A model generated the notes under the pieces. It made no database searches. It had not been told where the DNA came from and worked only from the letters and a program-made list of their open reading frames with translations. This document shows positions 1 to 8,926 of a stretch of 50,113 nucleotides of DNA, one piece after another. The position numbers were made by a program, and so were the translations under genes. Each line of letters starts with the position of its first letter. The first letter of the stretch is position 1. The DNA is from Bacteroidota bacterium (GTDB taxonomy: Bacteria; Bacteroidota; Ignavibacteria; Kapaibacteriales; UBA961), in assembly GCA_005788035.1 (NCBI GenBank), contig SXZI01000171.1, forward strand, positions 1 to 50,113, read 5' to 3'.

Positions 1-411
1 ACTCGGGCCATAGATATCTGCATCAAGCAATCCGACCGTTGCACCTCTTTGAGCGAGAGAGGCAGCAAGATTCGCAGCTATGGTAGATTTGCCAACACCA
101 CCCTTGCCGGAAGAAACAGCGATGAGATGTTTCACAGTTGGTAGAACATTGGGATTAGTCATGCGCGGAATCAATATTTCGCGGACAAAAATCCTGATTT
201 CAAATCCTTCTGTTATTGAAAGAATGCTATCTTTTATAGCATCTTCAATAGTTTTTGCAATCCAATGTACAGGAGGAAACAATTCTATGTAAACTGATAT
301 TGTATTTCCATCTATTTCAATGGCTTTTATCGATTGAAGTTCTCGTAAACTGAGATTGAGATCAGGATCTACAATATGCTCTATTGCTGCATTAATTGTT
401 TGTTCGGTCAT
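1..411 (-). CDS. mrp: Mrp/NBP35-type P-loop ATPase, N-terminal part (cut by window edge)
   Basis: The ORF track does not list this gene; it is visible by translating the minus strand from an ATG at 411 to the window edge (137 codons, no stop). Residues 1-90 form a MIP18/DUF59-like domain, beginning [17 protein letters not shown]. They are followed by the deviant Walker A motif [11 protein letters not shown] and by [10 protein letters not shown], both typical of Mrp/ApbC ATPases. Members of this family bind and transfer Fe-S clusters to apoproteins in the cytoplasm. The start overlaps the stop of the epimerase gene by four bases (ATGA), so the two are probably translationally coupled. The plus-strand ORF at 80-292 is a shadow of this gene. 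Confidence 0.93.
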   Translation of the reverse strand, partial: MTEQTINAAIEHIVDPDLNLSLRELQSIKAIEIDGNTISVYIELFPPVHWIAKTIEDAIKDSILSITEGFEIRIFVREILIPRMTNPNVLPTVKHLIAVSSGKGGVGKSTIAANLAASLAQRGATVGLLDADIYGPS

Positions 412-821
412 TTATTTGATTGTTGAGGTTGGCAAAATTCCATTAATACGCCTCCTGTTGAACCAGGGTGAAGAAATGCAATGTGCATGTCATGAGCACC
501 CGGCACAGGATATTCATTGATGAGTTTGATTCCGTTTTCTTTTGCTTTTGATAAATCATCTGAGATAGAATCAGAAGTGAATGCTATATGATGAATACCT
601 TCGCCACGTTTATTGATGAAATTGGCAATAGGTGAATCATCAGATATAGCCGCAGTCAATTCAATCAGAATGCCATTCAATGAGAATGAAGCAATCTGTA
701 CTTTTTGTGTTTCGACGGTTTCTTCGTGAAATTTCTCAACACCAAAAAGTAATGAATATCGAGCTTTGCTAGCTTCAAGATCTTTTACAGCAATGCCAAT
801 ATGATTGATTGATGTAAGCAT
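408..821 (-). CDS. mce: methylmalonyl-CoA epimerase
   Basis: A 137-residue protein of the vicinal oxygen chelate fold, the normal length for the family. It should interconvert (R)- and (S)-methylmalonyl-CoA, linking propionyl-CoA and succinyl-CoA metabolism in the cytoplasm. Two repeated half-domains are visible: [12 protein letters not shown] at the N terminus with likely metal ligand His7, and GEGIHHIAF around residues 74-81, followed by GGVLMEF with Glu128 as the probable last ligand. The gene lies inside a tight run with one base of overlap to the uridylyltransferase upstream and four bases to mrp downstream. A different VOC enzyme cannot be excluded, but the motif pattern fits the epimerase well. 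Confidence 0.88.
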   Translation of the reverse strand: MLTSINHIGIAVKDLEASKARYSLLFGVEKFHEETVETQKVQIASFSLNGILIELTAAISDDSPIANFINKRGEGIHHIAFTSDSISDDLSKAKENGIKLINEYPVPGAHDMHIAFLHPGSTGGVLMEFCQPQQSNK

Positions 822-1582
822 TATGAAGAGTGTTTGGATGTGGATGAATAGACTGCTTCTGCTTGTTGAAGTTCAGCCAATGTATTTATACCCATAAACT
901 CAGATGAATTGAGAGCCGGAATCGCAGCAACAGTATGTCCTTGCTTGTATAAATATCCAATGATGTCTGTGAGATAATATTCGCCTTGAACATTTGCATT
1001 TGAAATGTTAGATAATGCATCAAAGAGGTGACGTGACTGTACGAGAAACATTCCGGTATTGATTTCTTGAATCAATCGTTCTGCATCACTTGCATCTTTT
1101 TCTTCCATGATGCCAACGAAATCACCGTTGGATGTACGTAGGATTCTTCCATATCCCTTTGGTTCATCGAGGAATGTAGAGACAGTAATTGCAATTGGAG
1201 CTGGTGATAAATCTTGAGTTTTATTGAGTAAATCTAATAATGTCTGAGTATTGATTAATGGTGTGTCACCGGTCAAAATCAATACATATCCATCATAATT
1301 CGAAAGTCTTTCTGCAGTTTGCATCACAGCATGCCCAGTTCCCAATTGCTCCAATTGATAAGTAGATTTGATGCCCGGATACTGTTCGAATAGATATTGT
1401 TCAACAATTTCTTTCTTATATCCGATGACAGGCAGTATTTCTTTCGGCTGAAGGGGTATGATTGCATCTAATACATGACCAATCAGTGGTTTGCCACATA
1501 ATTCAGCCATGACTTTGGGTTTATCTGTTAACCCCATCCGAGTGCCCTTGCCTGCAGCAAGAATGATGATGACTACATTCAT
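821..1582 (-). CDS. GlmU-like sugar-1-phosphate uridylyltransferase, nucleotidyltransferase domain only
   Basis: A 253-residue nucleotidyltransferase. LAAGKGTRMG at residues 8-17 is the nucleotide-binding signature, EQLGTGHAVMQT and LTGDTPLI match the uracil and Mg sites of GlmU, and QGEYYLTDIIG closes the domain. Bifunctional GlmU is about 450 residues; the left-handed beta-helix acetyltransferase half is absent here, with a clean stop and the next gene starting at once. The protein therefore probably makes only the UDP-N-acetylglucosamine pyrophosphorylase step, or acts on another sugar-1-phosphate. The start ATG is nine bases after the panD stop. I leave the symbol empty because the acetyltransferase half that defines GlmU is missing. 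Confidence 0.85.
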   Translation of the reverse strand: MNVVIIILAAGKGTRMGLTDKPKVMAELCGKPLIGHVLDAIIPLQPKEILPVIGYKKEIVEQYLFEQYPGIKSTYQLEQLGTGHAVMQTAERLSNYDGYVLILTGDTPLINTQTLLDLLNKTQDLSPAPIAITVSTFLDEPKGYGRILRTSNGDFVGIMEEKDASDAERLIQEINTGMFLVQSRHLFDALSNISNANVQGEYYLTDIIGYLYKQGHTVAAIPALNSSEFMGINTLAELQQAEAVYSSTSKHSS

Positions 1583-1591
1583 GAACGTTGA

Positions 1592-1978
1592 TTATGATAG
1601 TAGGTTTTGTGGTTCTATTGAATGAAATCGGTCTACGATATCATTGTTCTCGTTAACCAAGACTATGGTTGGTTTATACAAGCGGGCTTCTTCATCGGAC
1701 ATGCTTGCATAGCTTATGATGATAATGCGATCACCAACAACGCCTTTTCTTGCGGCAGCCCCATTCAAACAAATGGTTTTGCTTCCTCGTTCACCAGGAA
1801 TGATATAGGTTTCTAGGCGTTCGCCATTATTGATATTGACAATGGCAACTTTCTCATATGGTAATAAATCCGCAGCATCCATCAAGTCAGTATCAATGGT
1901 AAGACTACCTTCATAATGCAATTCCGCTTGAGTAATGGTAGCACGGTGTATTTTTGATTTAAACATTATGCGCTCCAT
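1592..1978 (-). CDS. panD: aspartate 1-decarboxylase proenzyme
   Basis: A 128-residue protein matching PanD along its whole length. The enzyme decarboxylates aspartate to beta-alanine for pantothenate and coenzyme A synthesis. The self-cleavage site is intact: HYEGS places Gly24-Ser25 exactly where the pyruvoyl group forms in the E. coli enzyme, and NGAAAR in the C-terminal half matches the conserved loop. The listed ATG gives [17 protein letters not shown], which aligns residue for residue with the usual N terminus, so I keep it rather than the internal ATG four codons later. The gene sits 30 bases after the E1 gene in the same run. Confidence 0.96.
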   Translation of the reverse strand: MERIMFKSKIHRATITQAELHYEGSLTIDTDLMDAADLLPYEKVAIVNINNGERLETYIIPGERGSKTICLNGAAARKGVVGDRIIIISYASMSDEEARLYKPTIVLVNENNDIVDRFHSIEPQNLLS

Positions 1979-2008
1979 TGCGCAATCCTCATTTTAGGTG
2001 AACAAGCA

Positions 2009-4060
2009 TTAAAAACGTAGAAGCTGATGCAATCGTTCCTTGATCAATTCCTTCGTGGGTATAACAGCATCCATCAATGATTTGTTATATGGAATTGGTA
2101 TATCGGGTGTTGCAATCCTCATGACTGGTGCATCCAGAAATGAAAATGCATCTTCAGTGACCGCTGCTGAAATTTCAGCTCCAAAACCTCCGGTCATGCA
2201 ATCTTCATGAACAATCAAGCAATGTCCTGTCTTTCGTACAGATTGCAATACTGCCTCTCTGTCCCAGGGGCATATGGTCCGCAAATCAATGATTTCAAGA
2301 GAATACTCTTTCAATTCCTGTTGAATGTCAATCACACGATAGAGCATTTCTCCCCAAGTTACGATAGTTGCGTCTGTACCTTCCTTTACAATATTGGCCT
2401 TACCGAATGGTAATACGAATGTATCACCTGGATAATCACCTCTCCCCGAAAATGTATCAAGAAGATTGCGATGTTCCAAAAAAACAGTAGGATCATTTCC
2501 CCGTAATGCCGTTCTGAGTAATCCAACAGCATCACGCACATTGCTTGGGAATGCTATTCTCCAGCCAATAGTGTGTGCAAATATGGCTTCGCCGGATACG
2601 CTATGCCATGGATCGCCAACCACTTTGCTGTGTCCGACAGGTATTCTTACGACAAATGGACAAGCAAATCTATTATTCGTTCTCCATCTTACTGTTCCTG
2701 CATCATTAAATTGCTCCATTGCTGGATCAAGATATTTACGAAATTGGATTTCGGGTACAGGAACCAAGCCGGCAAATGCCAGGCCTATGGATCGTCCTAT
2801 GATCCCTTCTTCAGAAAGAGAAGTATCAAACACTCTGTCTGCCCCATGTTTGATTTGCAAATCCATTGTAGCCCCATGCACTCCTCCTTTCATGCCTACA
2901 TCTTCACCGAAAACCACAACTCTGGGATTTACCATGAGTTCAGTATCGAGCGTGGCGCGAATCCCTTTTATCAACTCCATTCTTGTTTGAGGTTTTTCTT
3001 CAGTAAGAGGCAATAGTCTCAACTGTTCGGGTAATGTTCCGCCAATTTCCTGACTAGTACCTTGAAAGAACACATGATCTTTTATGAAAGAACTATCAGG
3101 AATAGGCAAGGACAATGCAATCTCTAGAGATTGCCTCACTTCAGCTTCGCATTCTTCATACAGACGCATCCATTCTTTTTCTGAGAGAATTTTTTTCTTG
3201 ATGCAAAAGCGCTTCAGTGAATCCATCGGGTCGCGCTCATTTTCTTGACGTTTTTGTTGTTCTGTTTTATACGTTTGGGAATCTTTTCCTGAATGCCCAC
3301 ATAATCTTGGAACATCCAATCGTATGAGAACAGGAGAAATGCGTTTTCTTGCATGTTGGATTGCATTGAAAATCAACTCAGCCGTTTCTTCCGGATTTGT
3401 TCCATCTCCTTCAAGAATGAGAAGATTGGAAAAAGCAGCAAGATTATGCGCAATATTTCCACCGGGTGTTTGATAGTCCCCGGTTACGGATATTCCATAA
3501 TGATTATCCTCTATGAAAAAGATCATAGGATAATTTTGGGTGGTGGCGATAGTGAGTGCAGACCAAAATCCATTCGTAGCACATGAAGCATCACCTCCAA
3601 GCGCAACCGCTATTGATTCATTCCAATCTTGTTCTTCTAGTACAGATGAACGATATACTGCTGCTTGGGCCCACCCAACTGCAGGTGTGAATTGCGCTCC
3701 GACATCACCACTTGCCGGCATTATGGTTACGCCTTTTCGAGGAGGGAGATGATGCACTACGCCAATGTCTCTTCCACCATTCAAGCTACCTGTATTTGAA
3801 ATTGGACCTGCGAATGCTTCTTCAATTGTCATTCCTGCGGCAAGTACAAATGGACGAGAGCGATAATATACTGTGGCACCATCATGAGGATTATTCAAGT
3901 AGTGCGCCAAAATGATTTGACCGAGTTCATGCCCCCTGGCAGAAAATTGATAGAGAACTACTCCTTTTTCAGCCAATTCAAGCTCTTCAATAACATCAAT
4001 CAATCGGGATGTTATAAGGGTTCTAGCTATGCCGATCCAGTCTGATTTCGAGATATTCAT
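2009..4060 (-). CDS. 2-oxoacid dehydrogenase E1, fused alpha and beta subunits
   Basis: A 683-residue thiamine diphosphate enzyme joining E1 alpha (about residues 1-330) to E1 beta (about 355-683). The alpha half carries the TPP-binding stretch from ALGGDASCATNG to EDNHYGISV. The beta half shows VVFGEDVG, TSLSEEGIIG and the aromatic-rich EIQFRKYLDPAMEQ. It would decarboxylate a branched-chain 2-oxoacid or pyruvate and pass the acyl group to a lipoyl E2, which is not in the window. The branched-chain type seems likelier because methylmalonyl-CoA epimerase, needed for valine and isoleucine breakdown, lies in the same operon. Substrate is inferred. The start ATG lies 34 bases after a TAATTTTG promoter box. 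Confidence 0.9.
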   Translation of the reverse strand: MNISKSDWIGIARTLITSRLIDVIEELELAEKGVVLYQFSARGHELGQIILAHYLNNPHDGATVYYRSRPFVLAAGMTIEEAFAGPISNTGSLNGGRDIGVVHHLPPRKGVTIMPASGDVGAQFTPAVGWAQAAVYRSSVLEEQDWNESIAVALGGDASCATNGFWSALTIATTQNYPMIFFIEDNHYGISVTGDYQTPGGNIAHNLAAFSNLLILEGDGTNPEETAELIFNAIQHARKRISPVLIRLDVPRLCGHSGKDSQTYKTEQQKRQENERDPMDSLKRFCIKKKILSEKEWMRLYEECEAEVRQSLEIALSLPIPDSSFIKDHVFFQGTSQEIGGTLPEQLRLLPLTEEKPQTRMELIKGIRATLDTELMVNPRVVVFGEDVGMKGGVHGATMDLQIKHGADRVFDTSLSEEGIIGRSIGLAFAGLVPVPEIQFRKYLDPAMEQFNDAGTVRWRTNNRFACPFVVRIPVGHSKVVGDPWHSVSGEAIFAHTIGWRIAFPSNVRDAVGLLRTALRGNDPTVFLEHRNLLDTFSGRGDYPGDTFVLPFGKANIVKEGTDATIVTWGEMLYRVIDIQQELKEYSLEIIDLRTICPWDREAVLQSVRKTGHCLIVHEDCMTGGFGAEISAAVTEDAFSFLDAPVMRIATPDIPIPYNKSLMDAVIPTKELIKERLHQLLRF

Positions 4061-4094
4061 GTGAGAATCAATAGTTTTCGTTCAAAACAGATTG

Positions 4095-4102
4095 CAAAAT
4101 TA
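4095..4102 (-). promoter_or_regulatory. TAATTTTG, putative Bacteroidota-type -7 element of the E1 operon
   Basis: The minus strand reads TAATTTTGC here, an exact match to TAnnTTTG, 34 bases before the E1 start codon. I see no convincing TTG at the -33 position. It would drive the E1-panD-uridylyltransferase-mce-mrp run. Confidence 0.45.
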
Positions 4103-4189
4103 CAAATACTATGCTTTTCTATGGGGCACTTATTACAATAAAGTAAGTGTTTGTCATCATTAATTCATGCAGATGGCATATCATTTCCC

Positions 4190-4197
4190 TAAATTTG
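4190..4197 (+). promoter_or_regulatory. TAAATTTG, putative -7 element of the T9SS protein gene
   Basis: An exact TAnnTTTG match on the plus strand, 49 bases before the ATG at 4247. It lies in the divergent gap shared with the E1 operon, so the two promoters sit about 90 bases apart and point away from each other. No clear -33 TTG is visible. Confidence 0.45.
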
Positions 4198-4246
4198 TGG
4201 ATAATATGTCATCTGAAAGTTTTAAGCATAAACTGAGGTAATTATC

Positions 4247-5203
4247 ATGGTGCTTCGCCGATTTATTCGAATAGTCATCGCATTCGCATTGTTCCTTTGC
4301 TTACAGGATTATGCCATTGCTCAGTTCACTCAGCCATTTTTGATGAAAGAAGGGTTGCAATCAGTGAAAAAAGTAGCAGCTGATTCAGGCTGGAAAAGGC
4401 CGATTCTGACAACTGTAGCCACTATTGGGGATACAGCCGGCATTGCAGCAGGCGCTGGTGGGCTATTGACAACTGCATTCGATATGAAAACAGGACGTTC
4501 TCCTGTTTGGATTTATATACTAGGCGTAGAAGATGCAAGCGGGAATTCTGCAACAAAATTACTGGCTTATATCAAAGTTCCGATACTTGGTCTTCAGCAA
4601 TTTCCTTTGCCGCCTGATGCTGTACCGGGAGATATTCCATTCCAGCCGCAAGATTCCATTCCTACCGCATTGGTCATGAATTCGGATGCAATTGTGAATA
4701 AGGTTAATGCAAATGCAACATATCAATCATTCATAAAAGAAAATCCAAAAGCTAAATCTGCTTTTATTGTGTTGTTCACGTCTCCATTCGATATCCCTGA
4801 GACACCATTCACTGCAGGTACTCCACTTTGGAATTTCAACTTTTCTGATCAAGCAGATTCATTGGCTCCTTCGCTCTCTTGTTTCGTTCACGGAGTAACA
4901 GGTGAAACCATTTGTATTGATGCACCATTCACATCAATCAATGAAGAAAATAATAACATTGCTCATGCTTCACTAAAGATACATCCTATTCCGCAAGGAA
5001 TGAATGGTATTCTCCAGTTTTCGAACAATCATACTGATCAATCAGTATTTGTTGTTGTGTCTGATTTGTTGGGAAGGACTGTATTTTCATCGCAATCAAC
5101 CGACACATCTATCATGACATTGCCGCTACTTCCTGCAGGTATTTACATTGCAAGGATTCAAGATGTAAGTGGTATTTCTTCTCTACGTTTTATTCAACAG
5201 TAA
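4247..5203 (+). CDS. secreted protein with type IX secretion sorting domain
   Basis: A 318-residue exported protein of unknown function. Residues 1-25 are a signal peptide: a basic start (MVLRRFIR), a hydrophobic core and an alanine-containing cleavage region before QFTQPF. The last 75 residues or so form a Por/T9SS type A sorting domain, with IHPIPQGMNG, VSDLLGRTVFSS and the closing LPAGIYIARIQDVSG. The middle has no domain I recognise; it contains a glycine/alanine-rich stretch (GIAAGAGGLL) and a proline-rich loop. The start is supported by GAGGT about eight bases upstream. glyA begins six bases after the stop, so the two are probably cotranscribed despite unrelated roles. Confidence 0.85.
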   Translation: MVLRRFIRIVIAFALFLCLQDYAIAQFTQPFLMKEGLQSVKKVAADSGWKRPILTTVATIGDTAGIAAGAGGLLTTAFDMKTGRSPVWIYILGVEDASGNSATKLLAYIKVPILGLQQFPLPPDAVPGDIPFQPQDSIPTALVMNSDAIVNKVNANATYQSFIKENPKAKSAFIVLFTSPFDIPETPFTAGTPLWNFNFSDQADSLAPSLSCFVHGVTGETICIDAPFTSINEENNNIAHASLKIHPIPQGMNGILQFSNNHTDQSVFVVVSDLLGRTVFSSQSTDTSIMTLPLLPAGIYIARIQDVSGISSLRFIQQ

Positions 5204-5209
5204 ATTACT

Positions 5210-6505
5210 ATGTACGATATCACCAAACAACATGATCCTGAATTATTTGCCGCATTGCTAGGCGAATATAATCGTCAACAGCAAAAGATTGAATTGATCG
5301 CAAGTGAAAATTTCACATCGCAGGCAGTAATGGAAATACAAGGTTCCGTTCTCACCAACAAATATGCGGAAGGGTACCCCGGAAAACGATATTATGGTGG
5401 ATGCGAATGGGTTGATGTAGCTGAGGATTTGGCCCGTGATCGCTTAAAACAATTATTCGGTGCAGAATATGTGAATGTTCAACCACATAGTGGAAGTGGT
5501 GCAAATATGGCGGTCTATTTTGTGTATCTCAAACCCGGCGACACAGTATTGGGTATGGATTTATCGCATGGTGGACATCTCACACATGGATCACCCGTAA
5601 ATTTTTCCGGGAAATTTTACAATTTCATTCCCTATGGTCTAGACAAAGAAACAGGTAGAATTGATTATGATAAAGTTGCAGACCTAGCAAAAGAACATCG
5701 TCCGAAAATGATTACAGTTGGCGCTTCAGCCTACTCAAGAAACATTGACTTCAAAGCATTTAGAACAATCGCTGATTCCGTCGGAGCATTTCTCTTAGCA
5801 GATATTGCGCATCCTGCAGGTTTGATTGCAAAAGGTCGTTTGGATAATCCTGTTCCACATTGTGATATTGTAACAAGTACCACCCATAAAACACTACGCG
5901 GTCCACGTGGCGGGATAATTATGATGGGATCCAATTATGAAAACCCTTTTGGTGCAGTTGCGCCAAAGTCAGGAAGAAAAAAACTCATGGGAGAGCTCAT
6001 TGATTCAATGGTTATGCCGGGAATACAAGGTGGCCCTTTGATGCATGTTATTGCAGCAAAGGCAACTGCTTTCAAAGAAGCACTTTCAGATGAGTTTGAT
6101 ACATATACCAAGCAAGTGGTTAGCAATGCTAATAGCATGGCAAATTCACTTATTTCAATGGGGTATGATATCGTAAGCGGCGGTACCGATAATCACCTTA
6201 TGCTCATAGATTTGCGAAATAAAGGTGTAACAGGCAAACAAGCCGAAATAGCATTAGACTCTGCAGGCATAACCTGTAATAAAAATGCTGTTCCTTATGA
6301 TACCCAACCACCATTGGTAACATCCGGTATTCGTCTTGGAGCAGCTGCTATGACATCAAGGGGTTTTAAAGAGCATGACATGAAGCAGATTGCTGAATTT
6401 ATTGATAAAGTCATTCAACATATCGATCAACCTCAGATTGCGGCTGATGTGAAGCAACAAGTTAGTGAGTACTGTAAAGATTTTCCTATTCATCCACAGA
6501 TATAG
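5210..6505 (+). CDS. glyA: serine hydroxymethyltransferase
   Basis: A 431-residue PLP enzyme of the usual length, interconverting serine and glycine with tetrahydrofolate and 5,10-methylene-THF. [11 protein letters not shown] near the N terminus, [11 protein letters not shown], the histidine-rich [15 protein letters not shown], and the PLP lysine motif [14 protein letters not shown] are all present. The C-terminal [15 protein letters not shown] is also conserved. The ATG at 5210 is six bases after the secreted-protein stop and has no strong Shine-Dalgarno, so translation may depend on coupling. A Rho-independent terminator follows 23 bases after the stop, ending this transcript. Confidence 0.97.
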   Translation: MYDITKQHDPELFAALLGEYNRQQQKIELIASENFTSQAVMEIQGSVLTNKYAEGYPGKRYYGGCEWVDVAEDLARDRLKQLFGAEYVNVQPHSGSGANMAVYFVYLKPGDTVLGMDLSHGGHLTHGSPVNFSGKFYNFIPYGLDKETGRIDYDKVADLAKEHRPKMITVGASAYSRNIDFKAFRTIADSVGAFLLADIAHPAGLIAKGRLDNPVPHCDIVTSTTHKTLRGPRGGIIMMGSNYENPFGAVAPKSGRKKLMGELIDSMVMPGIQGGPLMHVIAAKATAFKEALSDEFDTYTKQVVSNANSMANSLISMGYDIVSGGTDNHLMLIDLRNKGVTGKQAEIALDSAGITCNKNAVPYDTQPPLVTSGIRLGAAAMTSRGFKEHDMKQIAEFIDKVIQHIDQPQIAADVKQQVSEYCKDFPIHPQI

Positions 6506-6528
6506 GAATGTTTAGCAGAAAATGAAGG

Positions 6529-6563
6529 GCGGTTAACGTATTACAAGGTTGACCGCTTTTTTT
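6529..6563 (+). terminator. Rho-independent terminator after glyA
   Basis: GCGGTTAAC at 6529-6537 pairs with GTTGACCGC at 6548-6556 (nine pairs, one of them G-T) around a ten-base loop, followed directly by seven T residues. It separates glyA from the DUF3109-rpoN unit. Confidence 0.85.
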
Positions 6564-6571
6564 GTACTTTC

Positions 6572-6603
6572 TTTGCAAATATCATCGACAAATTGTAGTT
6601 TAG
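6572..6603 (+). promoter_or_regulatory. possible promoter of DUF3109-rpoN (TTTG, 20 bases, TAGTTTAG)
   Basis: TTTG at 6572-6575 and TAGTTTAG at 6596-6603 are 20 bases apart, within the spacing described for Bacteroides promoters, but the -7 box has A in place of the third T. It lies downstream of the glyA terminator and 64 bases before the ATG at 6668. Confidence 0.3.
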
Positions 6604-6667
6604 GCAAAAATCATACCACGATGCAAAGCAGCAATTGCATCAGGCGTATCCACACAATATTAGCGCC

Positions 6668-7231
6668 ATGATTCTTATAGATTCAATACTAATGGATGAA
6701 GCAATCATCCATGAGCATTTTTCATGCGATGTGCAGGCTTGCAAAGGTGCATGCTGTACCCTCAAAGGTGGGGAGGGAGCTCCATTGGATAAAAGGGAAA
6801 TTCCGTTTATAAAAGAAGCAATTCCTTCGGTACTTTCCTATCTTGATGAGGAATCTATACAAATTCTCAATGATGAATCATGGATTGGTGGAACACCTGA
6901 TGAACCTTTCGTGCAATGTATTGATGATGCTGATTGTGTTTTTGTATTTAGGGATAAAGGGATTGCCAAATGTGGACTAGAAAAAGCATTTTTTGAAAAG
7001 CAAACCACATTTAGGAAGCCATTGTCATGTCATTTGTTTCCAATTCGTATTCGAAATTTCGGTGGTGATTATCTCAGTTATCAACCATTCGAAGAATGCA
7101 AACCGGCAATTGAGCATGGCAAAAAACAACAGAGTATGGTTATACACTCGGTGCGTGAAGCCTTAATTCGTGCATATGGGGAGAACTGGTATAATCAAGC
7201 ACAAGAATTTATGAGTCAGGAGAGCGAATAA
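6668..7231 (+). CDS. DUF3109 family cysteine-rich protein
   Basis: The track starts this ORF at a TTG (6635); I choose the ATG at 6668, because MILIDSILMDEAI matches the usual start of the family. The resulting 187-residue protein has Cys20, Cys25, Cys29 and Cys30 in SCDVQACKGACC, then further cysteines in AKCGLEK, LSCHLFP and FEECKPA. This pattern is typical of DUF3109 and of related YkgJ/Fe-S or zinc cluster proteins. The biochemical role of the family is not known to me. The stop overlaps the rpoN start by one base, so the two are likely translated together. No signal peptide or membrane segment is seen. Confidence 0.85.
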   Translation: MILIDSILMDEAIIHEHFSCDVQACKGACCTLKGGEGAPLDKREIPFIKEAIPSVLSYLDEESIQILNDESWIGGTPDEPFVQCIDDADCVFVFRDKGIAKCGLEKAFFEKQTTFRKPLSCHLFPIRIRNFGGDYLSYQPFEECKPAIEHGKKQQSMVIHSVREALIRAYGENWYNQAQEFMSQESE

Positions 7232-8919
7232 TGGCAATGAAAGTATCTATGAATTTGCAGACATCGCTTCTGCAAACACTAACACCACAACAAATTCAAT
7301 ATTTGAAGCTCCTGCAATTACCAATTTTGCAATTGGAACAACATGTACGTCAGGAAGTTGAGCAGAATCCAATGCTTGATGAGTCTTCAGATGAAATGAT
7401 TTCCATTGAAGAAGATTCGGATTTTGAACCAAGCGAAAATCTCCTAAGCACTGTCCCTAAAGATGTGATGGAGGGCAATGATTATAATGACAAAACATAT
7501 GATTATGATGAACCTGTTCCTTTCGATGCAGAGCACCATGATCCTTTCGATTTTTACGAATTGGCTTGGAATGAAACGAGAACACCAGAACAAGGTTCAG
7601 GTGATTTTGATGATGAAGATGATTATGGTTATAATGAGCAAAGCGAGTTAACCACTTTCACTGATGATCTGATAGAACAAGTGAATATGCTCAATCTCAA
7701 TGATCAAGAAAAACTCTTATGCTATACCATCATCGGAAATTTGGAAGATGATGGTTATTTACGTCGTTCACTCGAAGATTTGGTCGATGATGTCAATACT
7801 AGAATCTTGGAAGAAAATCATAAAGCACATAGAGAATATCTTCGAAGACATAAGCGTTTCTTGGAAGAGTCAATCAAAAAAAACTCCATGTCTAGTAATT
7901 CCTACTTCGACAATCTGGAGGATGAAGATCCAGATCTTGCAGTGGAGGAACCAATTGCTCCAATACCCGTTGCATCAGTAACAATAGAACTGGCTGAAAA
8001 AGCACTGCATTATGTGCAACAACAAGAACCGCCCGGTATAGCAGCAAGGGATCTTCGTGAGTGTTTATTGCTTCAATTGCATGCAAAAAGCAATCCTACG
8101 GATTCTGAGCTATTGGCCCGACGTATATTGGAAAAGAGTTATGATGTATTCGTCATGAAACATTATACAGTTTTGTGCAGACAATTTTCGATAAATGAGG
8201 ATGAACTGAAATCGGCTATTGATGCTATACGCCGTTTGAATCCCAAACCTGGTGGAATGGGAATATCTATGGCAACCACTAGCGTCATACCTGATTTTGT
8301 AATTTCAATCGATGATGATAGTGATGAAATCATGATTAATGTCAATGATACTCGTATTCCTCAGTTGAAGCTGAATAAAATGTATGAAGATTTGAAAAAA
8401 GAAGCTCGATATCGCAAATACAATAAAGAAACAAAAGAATGGCTTCGTAAAAAATATGATGATGCAAAGTTTTTACTTCAAGCCATAAGGCAAAGAAAAA
8501 AGACAATGCTCAAAGTCATGACGGGAATTGCTGGTGCTCAAAAAGATTTCTTCAGATATGGTGAAAGTGCCCTTAAACCATTAATCTATAAAGATGTTGC
8601 AGATGTGACGGGAATGGATGTTTCCACGATTTGCCGCATAGTCAATGGAAAATATGTTCAAACTGATTTCGGAACCTATGAATTACGATTTTTCTTTAGT
8701 GAATCATTGCCGAGCGATGATGGCGAAGAGATATCAACAACAGTCATCAAACAAAAAATAAAAGATTTGATTGATAAGGAACCAAAACTCAAGCCACATA
8801 GTGATGACAAATTGATGTCCGAGCTAAAAAAACAAGGATTGAATGTTGCTCGTAGAACTGTTGCAAAATATAGGGAGCAAATGAGAATTCCTGTTGCTCG
8901 ACTACGTAAAGAATTATGA
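7231..8919 (+). CDS. rpoN: RNA polymerase sigma-54 factor
   Basis: A 562-residue sigma-54 with its regions in order. Region I (1-50) is glutamine- and leucine-rich (LTPQQIQYLKLLQLPI), binding activator and blocking open-complex formation. A long acidic region II (about 55-150) follows. The core-binding region contains EPPGIAARDLRECLLLQL. The C-terminal RpoN box ARRTVAKYRE recognises the -24 element. The protein is longer than the usual 480 or so residues because region II is extended and a charged insert (about 190-245) precedes the core-binding domain. GGAG lies eight bases upstream of the ATG. No sigma-54 activator (AAA+ enhancer-binding protein) is encoded in this window. Confidence 0.97.
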   Translation: MAMKVSMNLQTSLLQTLTPQQIQYLKLLQLPILQLEQHVRQEVEQNPMLDESSDEMISIEEDSDFEPSENLLSTVPKDVMEGNDYNDKTYDYDEPVPFDAEHHDPFDFYELAWNETRTPEQGSGDFDDEDDYGYNEQSELTTFTDDLIEQVNMLNLNDQEKLLCYTIIGNLEDDGYLRRSLEDLVDDVNTRILEENHKAHREYLRRHKRFLEESIKKNSMSSNSYFDNLEDEDPDLAVEEPIAPIPVASVTIELAEKALHYVQQQEPPGIAARDLRECLLLQLHAKSNPTDSELLARRILEKSYDVFVMKHYTVLCRQFSINEDELKSAIDAIRRLNPKPGGMGISMATTSVIPDFVISIDDDSDEIMINVNDTRIPQLKLNKMYEDLKKEARYRKYNKETKEWLRKKYDDAKFLLQAIRQRKKTMLKVMTGIAGAQKDFFRYGESALKPLIYKDVADVTGMDVSTICRIVNGKYVQTDFGTYELRFFFSESLPSDDGEEISTTVIKQKIKDLIDKEPKLKPHSDDKLMSELKKQGLNVARRTVAKYREQMRIPVARLRKEL

Positions 8920-8926
8920 TTGCATT

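Noticed and set aside
80-292. Plus-strand ORF of 70 residues at the left edge
   Set aside because: It is the antisense shadow of the Mrp gene, whose Walker A motif is read clearly on the minus strand.
2207-3915. Several plus-strand ORFs of 67-174 residues
   Set aside because: All lie within the E1 fusion gene, have no recognisable motifs or ribosome-binding sites, and overlap each other.
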